From assembly GCF_002931555.1 (NCBI RefSeq), contig NZ_PSTZ01000010.1, positions 1 to 64,000 on the forward strand: DNA of 64,000 bases. Direction: 5' to 3'. The DNA comes from Pseudoclavibacter sp. RFBB5 (GTDB lineage Bacteria; Actinomycetota; Actinomycetes; Actinomycetales; Microbacteriaceae). Shown here piece after piece: positions 1 to 7,732 of the stretch; the first letter of the stretch is position 1; each line of letters begins with the position of its first letter. The notes under the pieces are model-generated. The model saw nothing but the letters and a program-made list of their open reading frames with translations, was not told the origin of the DNA and did no database searches. A program made the translations under genes and the position numbers.

Positions 1-440
1 GAAACTGACAAAAAACAAAACAACACCAAACCCGAAGGCTCAGTACTGACTTGTATTGTCCAAATATGTTTCCAAAAGGAATCCTTACCCCTCCAAAAAG
101 AAGAGGCACGGGATCAAATTGGCATTTGACATAGTGCACGCTGTTGAGTTCTCAAGAATCGAGCGCTTCCCTCTTCAGACCTCACGGCCTTCTCTAAGGA
201 GCAATCGCTTGCACTGCAAACCCCGGACAAGAACCACGGACCGTGAGCATGAAGCTCATCCTCCGCACAACCACCTGGAAGAACCAGAGGCCGTTGATCT
301 CGCTACCCGGTGAGGCAGGAGTTCCGAGTGTAGATCATGTTGCTCCAACTTGCAAGAACAAGTGGCAGATGCTGATCTTTCTTTCAGAACTGTCCGGCCC
401 GTGCGACCCGCTCTCGCGTTTCGCTCCGTCGGCCTGACGA
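1..440 (-). other. rRNA operon leader, 16S expected just left of the window
   Basis: Read on the minus strand, this stretch resembles the pre-16S leader of actinobacterial rRNA operons. It contains the conserved element TTGAGAACTCAACAG (complement of 141-155), then a T-rich run ending near base 1 in GTTTTTTGTCAGTTTC. Base composition is clearly lower in GC than the rest of the window, and none of the short reading frames in it looks like a protein. The 16S gene itself lies outside, so the identity rests on the leader only. The same element also occurs in 16S-23S spacers, so a 23S gene to the left is the main alternative. Confidence 0.68.
327..355 (-). promoter_or_regulatory. Candidate downstream rrn promoter
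   Basis: On the minus strand TTGCAA (350-355) and TACACT (327-332) are 17 nt apart, a good sigma-70-like spacing. It is closer to the conserved leader element than the other candidate and may be the main rRNA promoter. Confidence 0.45.
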
Positions 441-446
441 GTGATT

Positions 447-475
447 ACATTACGCAGAGACCTAGCGACGCACAA
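447..475 (-). promoter_or_regulatory. Candidate upstream rrn promoter
   Basis: On the minus strand TTGTGC (470-475) and TAATGT (447-452) are separated by exactly 17 nt. It lies downstream of the spoIIM-like stop codon and points toward the rRNA leader. Tandem promoters are common before actinobacterial rrn operons. Based on sequence match only. Confidence 0.4.
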
Positions 476-560
476 CTCGGGGCGATCCCGGGCGTGTCGC
501 CCGCATCCCCTGCTCCACCCGCGCTCCGGGCCACCGGTAGGTCAGCCCGCGTCAACGCAG

Positions 561-1556
561 TCAGCCGGCGTAGACGCGCTGAGCTCCACCATCGAACTTC
601 TCGAGGGCCCCGGTCTCCCCCGCCCGAACTGCGCGGCCGCCGAGCCAGAGCGCGTAGACCAGGTAGAGACCGAGCGCCGCGGCGCCGATGCCGATCTTGA
701 TCGGCCACGGCCAGTCCTGACGAGTCACGAACCCCTCGACGAGTCCGGAGATGAACAGGAAGATCGTCGTGCCGATTGCCACGACGATGAGCGCGCGGCC
801 GTCGTCAGCGAGCGACTGCATCCGCGTCTTCGCCCCCGGTGCCACCCATGCCCAGAAGATGCGAAGACCTGCCCCAGCAGCGACGAAGACCATCGTGAGC
901 TCGAGCAGGCCGTGGGGCGCGATCCAGAGGAAGAAGACGTCGAGGTGCCCGTGAGCACCGAGGACAGCTGCGCTCTGGCCCAGTCCAAGCGCGTTCTGCA
1001 CGAGCACCACCGGCACCCACAGTCCTGTGATGCCGAACGCGATGCACTGCGCCGCGATCCACGCGTTGTTCGTGAAGACGCGCGCAGCGAAGCTGGATTC
1101 CGAGAACTCGGAGTAGTAGCCGACGAAGTCCTCCTCGGCGTACTGCTCCAGGGCGGCCTCGGAACCGAGGAAGCCGAGGATCTCCGGGTTCGCCACGATC
1201 CACCAGTAGCTGAGCGCGGCGACCGCGATCGTGAAGAGGGCCGCGCCAAGCGTCCACCACCTCACGCGGTAGAGCGCAGCAGGCAGCGCCATCGTGAAGA
1301 ACGCCCCGAGGAGCACCAGGATGTTTCGCCCGGCTCCGGTGAACCTCCCCCGCGCACGCGACAGCTGCACGGAGAGGAACTCCCCCTCCCGAGTCTCCCC
1401 GTAGCTCGTGCGCAGCGCCGACAGCTCCGTCGACGAATCCTGGTAGCGGGTGATGAGCTCGTCGATCTCGGCGCCGGTCAGATTGCGGCGCCGAGCGAGC
1501 GCCCCCAGGCGCTGCCAATCCGCCGAACGGGCGGTTGTGAGAGCTTCAAGATCCAT
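561..1556 (-). CDS. SpoIIM-like (DUF95 superfamily) integral membrane protein
   Basis: A 331-residue membrane protein related to stage II sporulation protein M. The N-terminal 90 residues are soluble and charged. They are followed by about six hydrophobic segments, beginning near a segment with ILVLLGAFFTMALP, and a short cytoplasmic tail. In non-sporulating actinobacteria this family has no settled function and usually sits beside an RDD-family gene, as it does here (divergent, starts 16 nt apart). I chose the third in-frame ATG, giving MDLEAL, because family members typically begin this way; starting at 1580 would overlap the RDD start. The rRNA promoter candidates follow its stop codon. 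Confidence 0.85.
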   Translation of the reverse strand: MDLEALTTARSADWQRLGALARRRNLTGAEIDELITRYQDSSTELSALRTSYGETREGEFLSVQLSRARGRFTGAGRNILVLLGAFFTMALPAALYRVRWWTLGAALFTIAVAALSYWWIVANPEILGFLGSEAALEQYAEEDFVGYYSEFSESSFAARVFTNNAWIAAQCIAFGITGLWVPVVLVQNALGLGQSAAVLGAHGHLDVFFLWIAPHGLLELTMVFVAAGAGLRIFWAWVAPGAKTRMQSLADDGRALIVVAIGTTIFLFISGLVEGFVTRQDWPWPIKIGIGAAALGLYLVYALWLGGRAVRAGETGALEKFDGGAQRVYAG

Positions 1557-1572
1557 CTGTTTCAATACTGCC

Positions 1573-2439
1573 ATGGCCACTCAGACGCGACCCAGGGAAC
1601 GCCTGAGCGTCACCGACGAGCAGCTTGTCGTCGGCGAAGGAGTCCACCTGGACGTGAGACCCGCGGGCTTTGCGCTCCGGGCCGCCTCCTCCGCCCTCGA
1701 CGCGCTGGTCTACATGGCCGGCTACATCGGGCTCCTCATCCTGACGATGACCATCCTGTCGAGCGACGACTTTCCCGTTGCCATCGACGAAGCGCTGCTC
1801 AGCGCCATCGCCATCGCCCTGCTCGTCGCCTGCCTCGTCGTCGCCCCCTGTGTCGTCGAGACGCTCACGCGCGGGCGATCGGTCGGCAAGTTCGCGACCG
1901 GCCTGCGGATCGTCCGCGACGACGGTGGCGCGTCCGGGTTCCGTCAGGCATTCATCCGCGCCCTCCTCGGATTCATCGAGCTCTACGGGTCGGCAGGCGG
2001 CATCGCCATCATCACGGGTCTCGTCAACTCCCGGGCAAAACGGCTCGGCGACGTCCTCGCCGGCACGACCTGCCAGCGCGAACGGGCCCCGAAGCTCCGC
2101 CGCCACCTCGGGCCGATGCCCCCGCAGCTCGTCGGGTGGGCGACGATCGCGGACGCAGGCAGGCTCCCCGACCGCACCTCGCGTCGCATCCTCGACTACC
2201 TGGACCAGTCCGCGCAGCTCACTCCGGCACACCGGTACCGGGCGGCAGGCGAGATCGCCCGCGAGACGCTCCCCCACGTGCATCCGATCCCGGATGTCGA
2301 CGCTGACACCTATCTGCGGGGCCTGGCTGTCCTGCGCCGAGACCGCGAGCTCGCGGCCCTTGCCGCGATCGCCCGGCGAGAGGACGCACTCGCGCCCACC
2401 CTCAACGGCATGCCCCACTCCTTCCCCGACCGAGGCTGA
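1573..2439 (+). CDS. RDD family membrane protein
   Basis: A 288-residue protein with the RDD domain in roughly residues 30-180. It has the conserved Arg in RPAGFALR followed by an Asp in the first membrane segment, and the second family motif GRSVGKFATGLRIV before the last membrane segments. The C-terminal 100 residues are soluble. RDD proteins are three- to four-helix membrane proteins; some act in ion transport, but most, including this SpoIIM-paired type, are uncharacterised. The start MATQTRP is chosen because upstream in-frame codons would run into the divergent spoIIM-like gene. It ends at a strong hairpin shared with the convergent ahcY. Confidence 0.85.
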   Translation: MATQTRPRERLSVTDEQLVVGEGVHLDVRPAGFALRAASSALDALVYMAGYIGLLILTMTILSSDDFPVAIDEALLSAIAIALLVACLVVAPCVVETLTRGRSVGKFATGLRIVRDDGGASGFRQAFIRALLGFIELYGSAGGIAIITGLVNSRAKRLGDVLAGTTCQRERAPKLRRHLGPMPPQLVGWATIADAGRLPDRTSRRILDYLDQSAQLTPAHRYRAAGEIARETLPHVHPIPDVDADTYLRGLAVLRRDRELAALAAIARREDALAPTLNGMPHSFPDRG

Positions 2440-2460
2440 ACGGCTCGGTCACCGAGCGAC

Positions 2461-2501
2461 GACGACGAAGCCCGCCAGAACAGCTGGCGGGCTTCGTCGT
2501 C
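2461..2501. terminator. Bidirectional hairpin terminator
   Basis: Perfect 18-bp inverted repeat (2461-2478 with 2484-2501) around a 5-nt loop, between the convergent RDD gene and ahcY. No long T-run follows on either side, as is usual in high-GC actinobacteria. Confidence 0.8.
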
Positions 2502-2527
2502 TCGGCGATCGGAAGTGGCCGAACGGA

Positions 2528-4000
2528 TCAGTATCGGTAGTGGCTGACCTTGTAGGGCCCGCCGACCTCGACGCCGATGTAGTCGGCCTGCTCCGGCGTC
2601 AGCTCGGTGAGCTGCACGCCCAGGGCATCGAGGTGAAGGCGCGCGACCTGCTCGTCGAGGTGCTTCGGCAGCACATGGACGCCGATCGGGTAGGCGTCGA
2701 GTCGCTGCCAGAGCTCAAGCTGCGCCAGGACCTGGTTCGTGAAGGAGCTGCTCATGACGAACGACGGATGACCCGTCGCGTTGCCGAGGTTGAGCAGGCG
2801 CCCCTCCGAGAGGACAAGCACCGAACGCGAGTTCGGAAGGCGCCACTCGTGCACCTGCGGCTTGATCTCGACGCGCGTCGCTCCTTCAAGCCGCTCGAGG
2901 CCGGCCATGTCGATCTCGTTGTCGAAGTGGCCGACGTTGCCGACGATGGCCATGTGCTTCATGCCGAGCATGTGCTCGAGCGTCAGCACGCTCTTGTTGC
3001 CGGTGCACGTGATCCAGATGTCGACCTGGTCGAGCACGTCCTCGACCTTCGCGACCTGGAAGCCGTCCATCGCGGCCTGCCACGCGCAGATCGGATCGAT
3101 CTCGCTCACGATCACGCGGGCGCCCTGCCCGCGAAGGGCCTCCGCTGCCCCCTTGCCGACGTCGCCGTACCCGACGACAAACGCCGTCTTGCCGCCGATG
3201 AGCACATCCGTCGCACGGTTCAAGCCATCCGGCAGCGAGTGGCGGATGCCGTACGTGTTGTCGAACTTCGACTTCGTCACCGAGTCGTTCACGTTGATCG
3301 CCGTGAACTGCAGCTCCCCGCGCTCGGCGAGCTCGTAGAGTCGGTGCACACCGGTGGTCGTCTCCTCCGTCACGCCGCGCACCTCCTCGGCGATGCGCGT
3401 GAAGTGCCCGGCGTCGTGCGCGAGCGACTCGCGAATGGTGTCAAGGACAACGCGCATCTCGGTGCTGTCCTCATCGCTCGCCTCCCGGACGGACCCGGCG
3501 AGCTCGGCCTCGCGGCCGAGGTGCACGAGCATGGTCGCGTCGCCGCCGTCGTCGAGGATGAGGTTGGGGCCGACTGCTCCCTCTGCGCTCCAGTCGAAGA
3601 TGCGCGAGGTGCACCACCAGTACTCCTCGAGCGTCTCGCCCTTCCACGCGAAGACCGGCACTCCGGTCGGGGCCTCGACCGTGCCCTCCGGCCCGACGGC
3701 GACGGCCGCGGCCGCCTCGTCCTGCGTGGAGAAGATGTTGCAGCTCGCCCAGCGGACCTCGGCCCCCAGGTCGGTGAGCGTCTCGATGAGCACCGCCGTC
3801 TGGACGGTCATGTGCAGCGATCCCGCGATGCGCGCCCCGGCCAGCGGCTTCTGCCCGGCGTACTGCGCCCGGAGCGCCATGAGCCCGGGCATCTCGATCT
3901 CGGCGAGACGGATCTGGTGGCGACCCGCGGCTGCCAGTGCCAGGTCCGCGACGACGAACGGACGTTCGGTGGAGAGCTCGATACCCGACGTTGGTGCCAT
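2528..4000 (-). CDS. ahcY: Adenosylhomocysteinase (S-adenosyl-L-homocysteine hydrolase)
   Basis: A 490-residue cytosolic enzyme that splits S-adenosylhomocysteine into adenosine and homocysteine, keeping methylation reactions running. The NAD-binding Rossmann motif GYGDVGKG is at about 277-284, the [10 protein letters not shown] segment at about 247-256 belongs to the catalytic region, and the C-terminus ends in PYKVSHYRY, whose Lys and Tyr close the NAD pocket of the neighbouring subunit. Length fits the longer bacterial form. The start at 4000 has an AAGGA ribosome site; longer reading frames have no family similarity. It follows manB by 77 nt and is probably in the same operon, as in the mycobacterial manB-sahH region. 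Confidence 0.97.
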   Translation of the reverse strand: MAPTSGIELSTERPFVVADLALAAAGRHQIRLAEIEMPGLMALRAQYAGQKPLAGARIAGSLHMTVQTAVLIETLTDLGAEVRWASCNIFSTQDEAAAAVAVGPEGTVEAPTGVPVFAWKGETLEEYWWCTSRIFDWSAEGAVGPNLILDDGGDATMLVHLGREAELAGSVREASDEDSTEMRVVLDTIRESLAHDAGHFTRIAEEVRGVTEETTTGVHRLYELAERGELQFTAINVNDSVTKSKFDNTYGIRHSLPDGLNRATDVLIGGKTAFVVGYGDVGKGAAEALRGQGARVIVSEIDPICAWQAAMDGFQVAKVEDVLDQVDIWITCTGNKSVLTLEHMLGMKHMAIVGNVGHFDNEIDMAGLERLEGATRVEIKPQVHEWRLPNSRSVLVLSEGRLLNLGNATGHPSFVMSSSFTNQVLAQLELWQRLDAYPIGVHVLPKHLDEQVARLHLDALGVQLTELTPEQADYIGVEVGGPYKVSHYRY

Positions 4001-4077
4001 GAGTGCTGCTTCCTTGCTCCGGGGGTGGTGGTGGATGCTGCCGGCCCCGGCCCCGAGAGGGGCGCGGAGGCCCGTTG

Positions 4078-5520
4078 CTACTGCGCTCGGATGAGGGACA
4101 GCACCTGGTCGCGAAGCGACTGCAGGCGTGCCTCGTCCTTGGCTTCGGCGTTCAGACGGAGGAGCGGCTCCGTGTTGGAGGCGCGCACGTTGAACCACCA
4201 GAAGCCGGTCTCGTCCGCACCGCGGACCGTGAGCCCGTCGAATTCCTCGAACTCGGCGATGCTGGCGAAGGCGTCGACGATCCGCGCCAGGGCGGCGGGC
4301 ACATCCGCGACGGTCGAGTTGATCTCCCCGGACGCGAAGTACGGGTTCTCGAGCCCGCCGATCTCGGAGAGCTGCTTGTCGGATCCGCCGACCGCTGCGA
4401 GCACGTGCATGGCGGCAAGCATCCCGTTGTCGGCGCTCCAGAAGTCGCGGAAGTAGTAGTGCGCCGAGTGCTCGCCGCCGAAGACCGCGTCGGTGGCCGC
4501 CATCTGCGCCTTGATGAGCGAGTGGCCGACCTTCGTCTGGACCGCCTTCGCGCCCTCCTGCTCGATGGCCTCCGGCACGTGACGGGAGACGATCAGGTTG
4601 TGGAGGATCGTGGGCTCGTTCTCGCCGGCTGCGCGCACGCGTGCGATCTCGCGTCGCGCGACGATCGCCGTGACGGCGCTCGGCGAGACGGGCTCGCCGA
4701 GCTCGTCGATCAGGAAGCAGCGGTCGGCGTCGCCGTCGAAGGCGAGACCGAGATCCGCGCCGTGCTCGACGACGGCCGCCTGCAGGTCGACGAGGTTCTT
4801 GGGGTCGAGCGGGTTCGCCTCGTGATTGGGGAAGGTGCCGTCGAGCTCGAAGTACATGGGGATGATCTCGAGCGGCAGCGCCCCGAGACCGGCCGCGTCG
4901 CCGAGCACGGCGGGCACGGTGAGCCCGCCCATCCCATTGCCGGCGTCGACGACGACCTTGAGCGGGCGGATGCCCGAGAGGTCGACCAGCTCGCGCAGGT
5001 ACGCCGCGTAGTCGGCGAGCACGTCGATGCGCTGCTCCGAGCCCGGCCGATCGACCGCGGGGATACCGTCGTCGAGGAACGCGGCTGCCCTGTCGCGGAT
5101 CGCGGAGAGACCGGTGTCGAAGCTGAGCGCCTTGGCGCCCGCGAGCGAGAGCTTGATGCCGTTGTAGGCGGCGGGGTTGTGGCTTGCCGTGAACATGGCG
5201 GCGGCCGCGTCGTAGCGGCCGGACGCGAAGTAGTCCTCGTCAGTCGAGCAGAGGCCGATGTGCGTGACGTTCGCACCTCGCGCGATGGCACCGCGGGCGA
5301 AGGCGGCGGCGAAGCCAGGCGAGGAGTCGCGCATGTCGTGGCCGACGACGACCGTCTGCCCGGCGAGAGCGAATTCGTCGACGAACCCGGCGCCCAGCGC
5401 CGTCACGAGCGTCTCCGTGAGCTCGCTGCCCACGAGCCCCCGAACGTCATAGCTCTTCACGACACCAGAGAGAGAACCCCGCTCGTCAGTCGACGCGGGT
5501 GCGATAGCCACAGAAGTCAT
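4078..5520 (-). CDS. manB: Phosphomannomutase/phosphoglucomutase
   Basis: A 480-residue alpha-D-phosphohexomutase that interconverts the 6- and 1-phosphates of mannose (and likely glucose), feeding GDP-mannose and other nucleotide sugars. All four family loops are visible: the phosphoserine loop TASHNP (111-116, Ser113), the metal loop DGDADR (262-267), the sugar-specificity loop GEHSAH (349-354) and the phosphate loop RASNTEP (446-452). The ATG overlaps the DUF3499 stop by 4 nt (ATGA), so the two are translationally coupled. With manA in this block it forms a mannose-phosphate branch that could supply the glycan island. Exact substrate preference cannot be read from sequence. Confidence 0.93.
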   Translation of the reverse strand: MTSVAIAPASTDERGSLSGVVKSYDVRGLVGSELTETLVTALGAGFVDEFALAGQTVVVGHDMRDSSPGFAAAFARGAIARGANVTHIGLCSTDEDYFASGRYDAAAAMFTASHNPAAYNGIKLSLAGAKALSFDTGLSAIRDRAAAFLDDGIPAVDRPGSEQRIDVLADYAAYLRELVDLSGIRPLKVVVDAGNGMGGLTVPAVLGDAAGLGALPLEIIPMYFELDGTFPNHEANPLDPKNLVDLQAAVVEHGADLGLAFDGDADRCFLIDELGEPVSPSAVTAIVARREIARVRAAGENEPTILHNLIVSRHVPEAIEQEGAKAVQTKVGHSLIKAQMAATDAVFGGEHSAHYYFRDFWSADNGMLAAMHVLAAVGGSDKQLSEIGGLENPYFASGEINSTVADVPAALARIVDAFASIAEFEEFDGLTVRGADETGFWWFNVRASNTEPLLRLNAEAKDEARLQSLRDQVLSLIRAQ

Positions 5521-5723
5521 GAACCCAAAACTACCGGACGCATCATGCTCCACCCCTGCGGTGGCGTCGAGCGTTCTGCGTGGCGTGCGCACAGGTCGTA
5601 GCTGTGCGGTTCCGCCGCGAGCGCAAGCGGGCCGATGACGGCGAGCTTGTCCTCGTAGTCGAACGTCAGCGTGTACTCCGCTTTGCGGGAGCACGCGACT
5701 CGTGAGCATGGTCGATTGGGCAT
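5517..5723 (-). CDS. DUF3499 family small zinc-finger-like protein
   Basis: A 68-residue protein of the actinobacterial DUF3499 family. Cys6 and Cys11 near the N-terminus pair with Cys45 and His48 (CARH), suggesting a small metal site; between them lies the typical VIGPLALAAEPHSYDLC segment. Function is unknown. Its order before manB and divergent from a metallopeptidase-family gene is conserved in actinobacteria (Rv3257c-Rv3259 in M. tuberculosis). A TACACT hexamer ends 7 nt before the ATG, so the transcript may be leaderless. The stop overlaps the manB start. Confidence 0.85.
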   Translation of the reverse strand: MPNRPCSRVACSRKAEYTLTFDYEDKLAVIGPLALAAEPHSYDLCARHAERSTPPQGWSMMRPVVLGS

Positions 5724-5730
5724 CGGGGCA

Positions 5731-5751
5731 AGTGTACGCCGGGCGTAAACT
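5731..5751. promoter_or_regulatory. Back-to-back leaderless promoters
   Basis: Minus-strand TACACT (5731-5736) ends 7 nt before the DUF3499 ATG, and plus-strand TAAACT (5746-5751) ends 7 nt before the ATG at 5759. The two -10 hexamers are only 9 nt apart, so the promoters face away from each other and their upstream regions overlap; polymerase binding may be mutually exclusive. Confidence 0.6.
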
Positions 5752-5758
5752 CGCAGTC

Positions 5759-6220
5759 ATGCCACGTCGCCGCCGGGAGAAGAAATCCGAGAACGCCAGG
5801 AGGCAGGCGCGCCCTGAGCGCGGCCTCGCCCGCGGAAGGCACGGCAGGGGCATCCGCTCGAGCGTCGCGGGCCCCTACCTTCCGATGCTCACCGGACGCG
5901 TGGTCAGGTTCGAGAACCATGTCGCGGATGCGATGAACTACCTGCGCGCGGCGAATCCCGAACGGCTCGCGAACGTGCAGGTCGACATCGCCAACGTGCC
6001 CAAGACGCTGCAGCACTCCGATGGCATGGACCGCTGGCATGTCGAGGCTCCGAATCGGATCATCCTCTACCGAGTCGCGATCGATCGGCTCGCGCGGCTG
6101 CACTGCGAGGACCCGGTGCACTACCGAATGCTCGTGGAACGGTGCGTGCTGCAGGCGGTCGCCGAGCTGCTCGGCTCGGACCCGTGGGACATCGCGCCGG
6201 AGCGCTTCGGCGACGAGTGA
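5759..6220 (+). CDS. Metallopeptidase-family protein lacking HExxH
   Basis: A 153-residue protein matching the small metallopeptidase-like family found next to DUF3499 in actinobacteria (Rv3259 in M. tuberculosis). The N-terminal 40 residues are strongly basic. The C-terminal helix where zincin relatives carry HExxH reads VERCVLQAVAELLG here, without the two histidines, so proteolytic activity is doubtful. The start at 5759 is supported by TAAACT ending 7 nt upstream. A longer frame from 5702 would overlap the DUF3499 start and promoter. The function is unknown; conserved linkage to manB hints at an envelope or metal-related role. Confidence 0.75.
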   Translation: MPRRRREKKSENARRQARPERGLARGRHGRGIRSSVAGPYLPMLTGRVVRFENHVADAMNYLRAANPERLANVQVDIANVPKTLQHSDGMDRWHVEAPNRIILYRVAIDRLARLHCEDPVHYRMLVERCVLQAVAELLGSDPWDIAPERFGDE

Positions 6221-6244
6221 CCTCGCCGGCCGCGGGCCCGGCGC

Positions 6245-7732
6245 TCAGCGGTAGACGGTGATGACCTCGGCGAGCGGGTTGCTCGCCGAGATGGGGATGG
6301 CAGCGAGCTGGCCGTCGCCCGCGTAGGCGAGCTGGACGGAGACCCGGTCGAGTCCCTCGAGCCGGTACTCGCGGCCTGCCTCGACGTCGACGGACGTGGT
6401 GCCGTGCGCCGGGATGGAGATCGCAGTCTCAGTGCCGTCGTCTGCGATGAGCGTCGCGGTCTTCTCGACCCCGTCGGCGTCGGCGAGCTGCAGCTTCGGT
6501 GACGGGCCGTTCGGCACGGCCACGACCTGGCCGCCGCTCAGCGCGGGAACCGGCTGGTACCAGGCCAGGTCCGAGGAGGTCGCCGTGGCCGTCGTCTGCA
6601 CCGAGGCGACGACGGGGTGGCTTGCCTCGATCTCGAGGGTGTACTGGCCGATCGGGTATCCGGTGAGCGGGATCTCGGTGGTTCGGCCTCCCTGGATCGT
6701 CAGCGAGATCGGCTCGAGCGACGTGCCTGCTGCATCGCGAACGGCCACCGAGAGCTCGGTCTCCTCGTCGCCGGGCGCGAGGACGCGAAGCGTGGCGCCG
6801 CGCTCGAGCACCAGGGTGCCCTCCGCCTCGGACGCCGTGCTCGTCGAGGGCACGCCCACGATCGAGAGGGAGGTGCTCGGCGCGTCCTGCGCTCCGATGA
6901 TCTCGATGCCGCTCGGCGTCGCCCCCGAGGTGCGCGTCTGGTGCAGTGTGGAGGTCACGCTGCCGGAGACGGCTTCGACCTGCACGACGAGGTCGCCCCG
7001 GTCGGGCGCCACGCCCTCGAGGCTCACCACCTCACGGCTGCTGGCGGGCACCGCGATCTCGCGGATCGTCGGGGCCTGCACCGTGCCATCCGCCGTCGTC
7101 ACCGTCACGCGGACCTCGGCGGCTCGGTCGGCGGGGTTCACGAGGACCAGCTGCGTGCTGCTGCCCTCCGCGGTGCTCCCCCCGACGAGCCACTGCTCGG
7201 CGGACGGCATGCGGCAGGATGTCGCGGCGAAGCCCGCGGCCGAGGGCTGAGCGAGCTCCAGTGTCTGTGCCGCTCCGAACTCGGTCGGGGCGCCGTCCTC
7301 GGTCATCCCCGGAACCGTGAAGCGGACCGGCGCGAGCGCCTGCTGCTCGTCGGCGGCTGGGGTCGACTGCACGATCGGCTCGATGTCGAGCTCGTCGAGG
7401 TCTCCGGCGAGACGGATGCTCGTCGTCCCCAGGGTCGCTGGCAGCGTCGGGTCATCCGTCGCCAAGCCGAGCAACGTGAGGGGGCCTGGGCACACGCGCT
7501 CCTGCGCGCTCGCGACCGGGCTGACGAGGACAGCATTGGCGGGAGTGGAGAGCACGGCCTCCGGTGCGAGCTGCACCGCCGCGACCACGCCTCCCACGGT
7601 CACGAGCGCGGCGCCGACGCTCAGGACCCGCCAGATGGGACGCCGGCCGCTCGCGGCCGGTCTGGAAGCCTCGCGGGCGGCGTCGTCCGCGGCACGCGCC
7701 TCGGCGATCACGGTCGATTCATCGGGCGTCAT
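6245..7732 (-). CDS. DUF5719 family membrane-anchored protein
   Basis: A 495-residue protein with a short cytoplasmic N-terminus, one membrane helix at about 33-56, and a large extracytoplasmic part rich in beta-strand and Thr/Ser. The family is actinobacterial and of unknown function; it is almost always encoded just after the giant GT2 membrane protein, as here. The ATG at 7732 lies 14 nt inside the end of the upstream glycosyltransferase gene, so the two are likely co-translated and may form a complex at the outer face of the membrane. No enzymatic motif is visible. Confidence 0.8.
   Translation of the reverse strand: MTPDESTVIAEARAADDAAREASRPAASGRRPIWRVLSVGAALVTVGGVVAAVQLAPEAVLSTPANAVLVSPVASAQERVCPGPLTLLGLATDDPTLPATLGTTSIRLAGDLDELDIEPIVQSTPAADEQQALAPVRFTVPGMTEDGAPTEFGAAQTLELAQPSAAGFAATSCRMPSAEQWLVGGSTAEGSSTQLVLVNPADRAAEVRVTVTTADGTVQAPTIREIAVPASSREVVSLEGVAPDRGDLVVQVEAVSGSVTSTLHQTRTSGATPSGIEIIGAQDAPSTSLSIVGVPSTSTASEAEGTLVLERGATLRVLAPGDEETELSVAVRDAAGTSLEPISLTIQGGRTTEIPLTGYPIGQYTLEIEASHPVVASVQTTATATSSDLAWYQPVPALSGGQVVAVPNGPSPKLQLADADGVEKTATLIADDGTETAISIPAHGTTSVDVEAGREYRLEGLDRVSVQLAYAGDGQLAAIPISASNPLAEVITVYR

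Noticed and set aside
56-313. 85-residue reading frame in the AT-richer left edge
   Set aside because: It lies over the rRNA leader on the opposite strand, is low in recognisable protein features and is interrupted by conserved leader elements.
441-2306. 621-residue frame opposite the SpoIIM-like gene
   Set aside because: Rich in Arg, Pro and His without domains; it is the antisense shadow of a recognisable membrane protein and then overlaps the RDD gene.
4001-4077. Possible SAH riboswitch before ahcY
   Set aside because: The 77-nt gap has GC-rich hairpins but I cannot match the conserved SAH-aptamer core; it only holds the ribosome site and perhaps a processing hairpin.
1778-4456. 892-residue frame on the plus strand
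   Set aside because: It covers the RDD gene in another frame and runs antisense to ahcY and manB, which have full sets of catalytic motifs.
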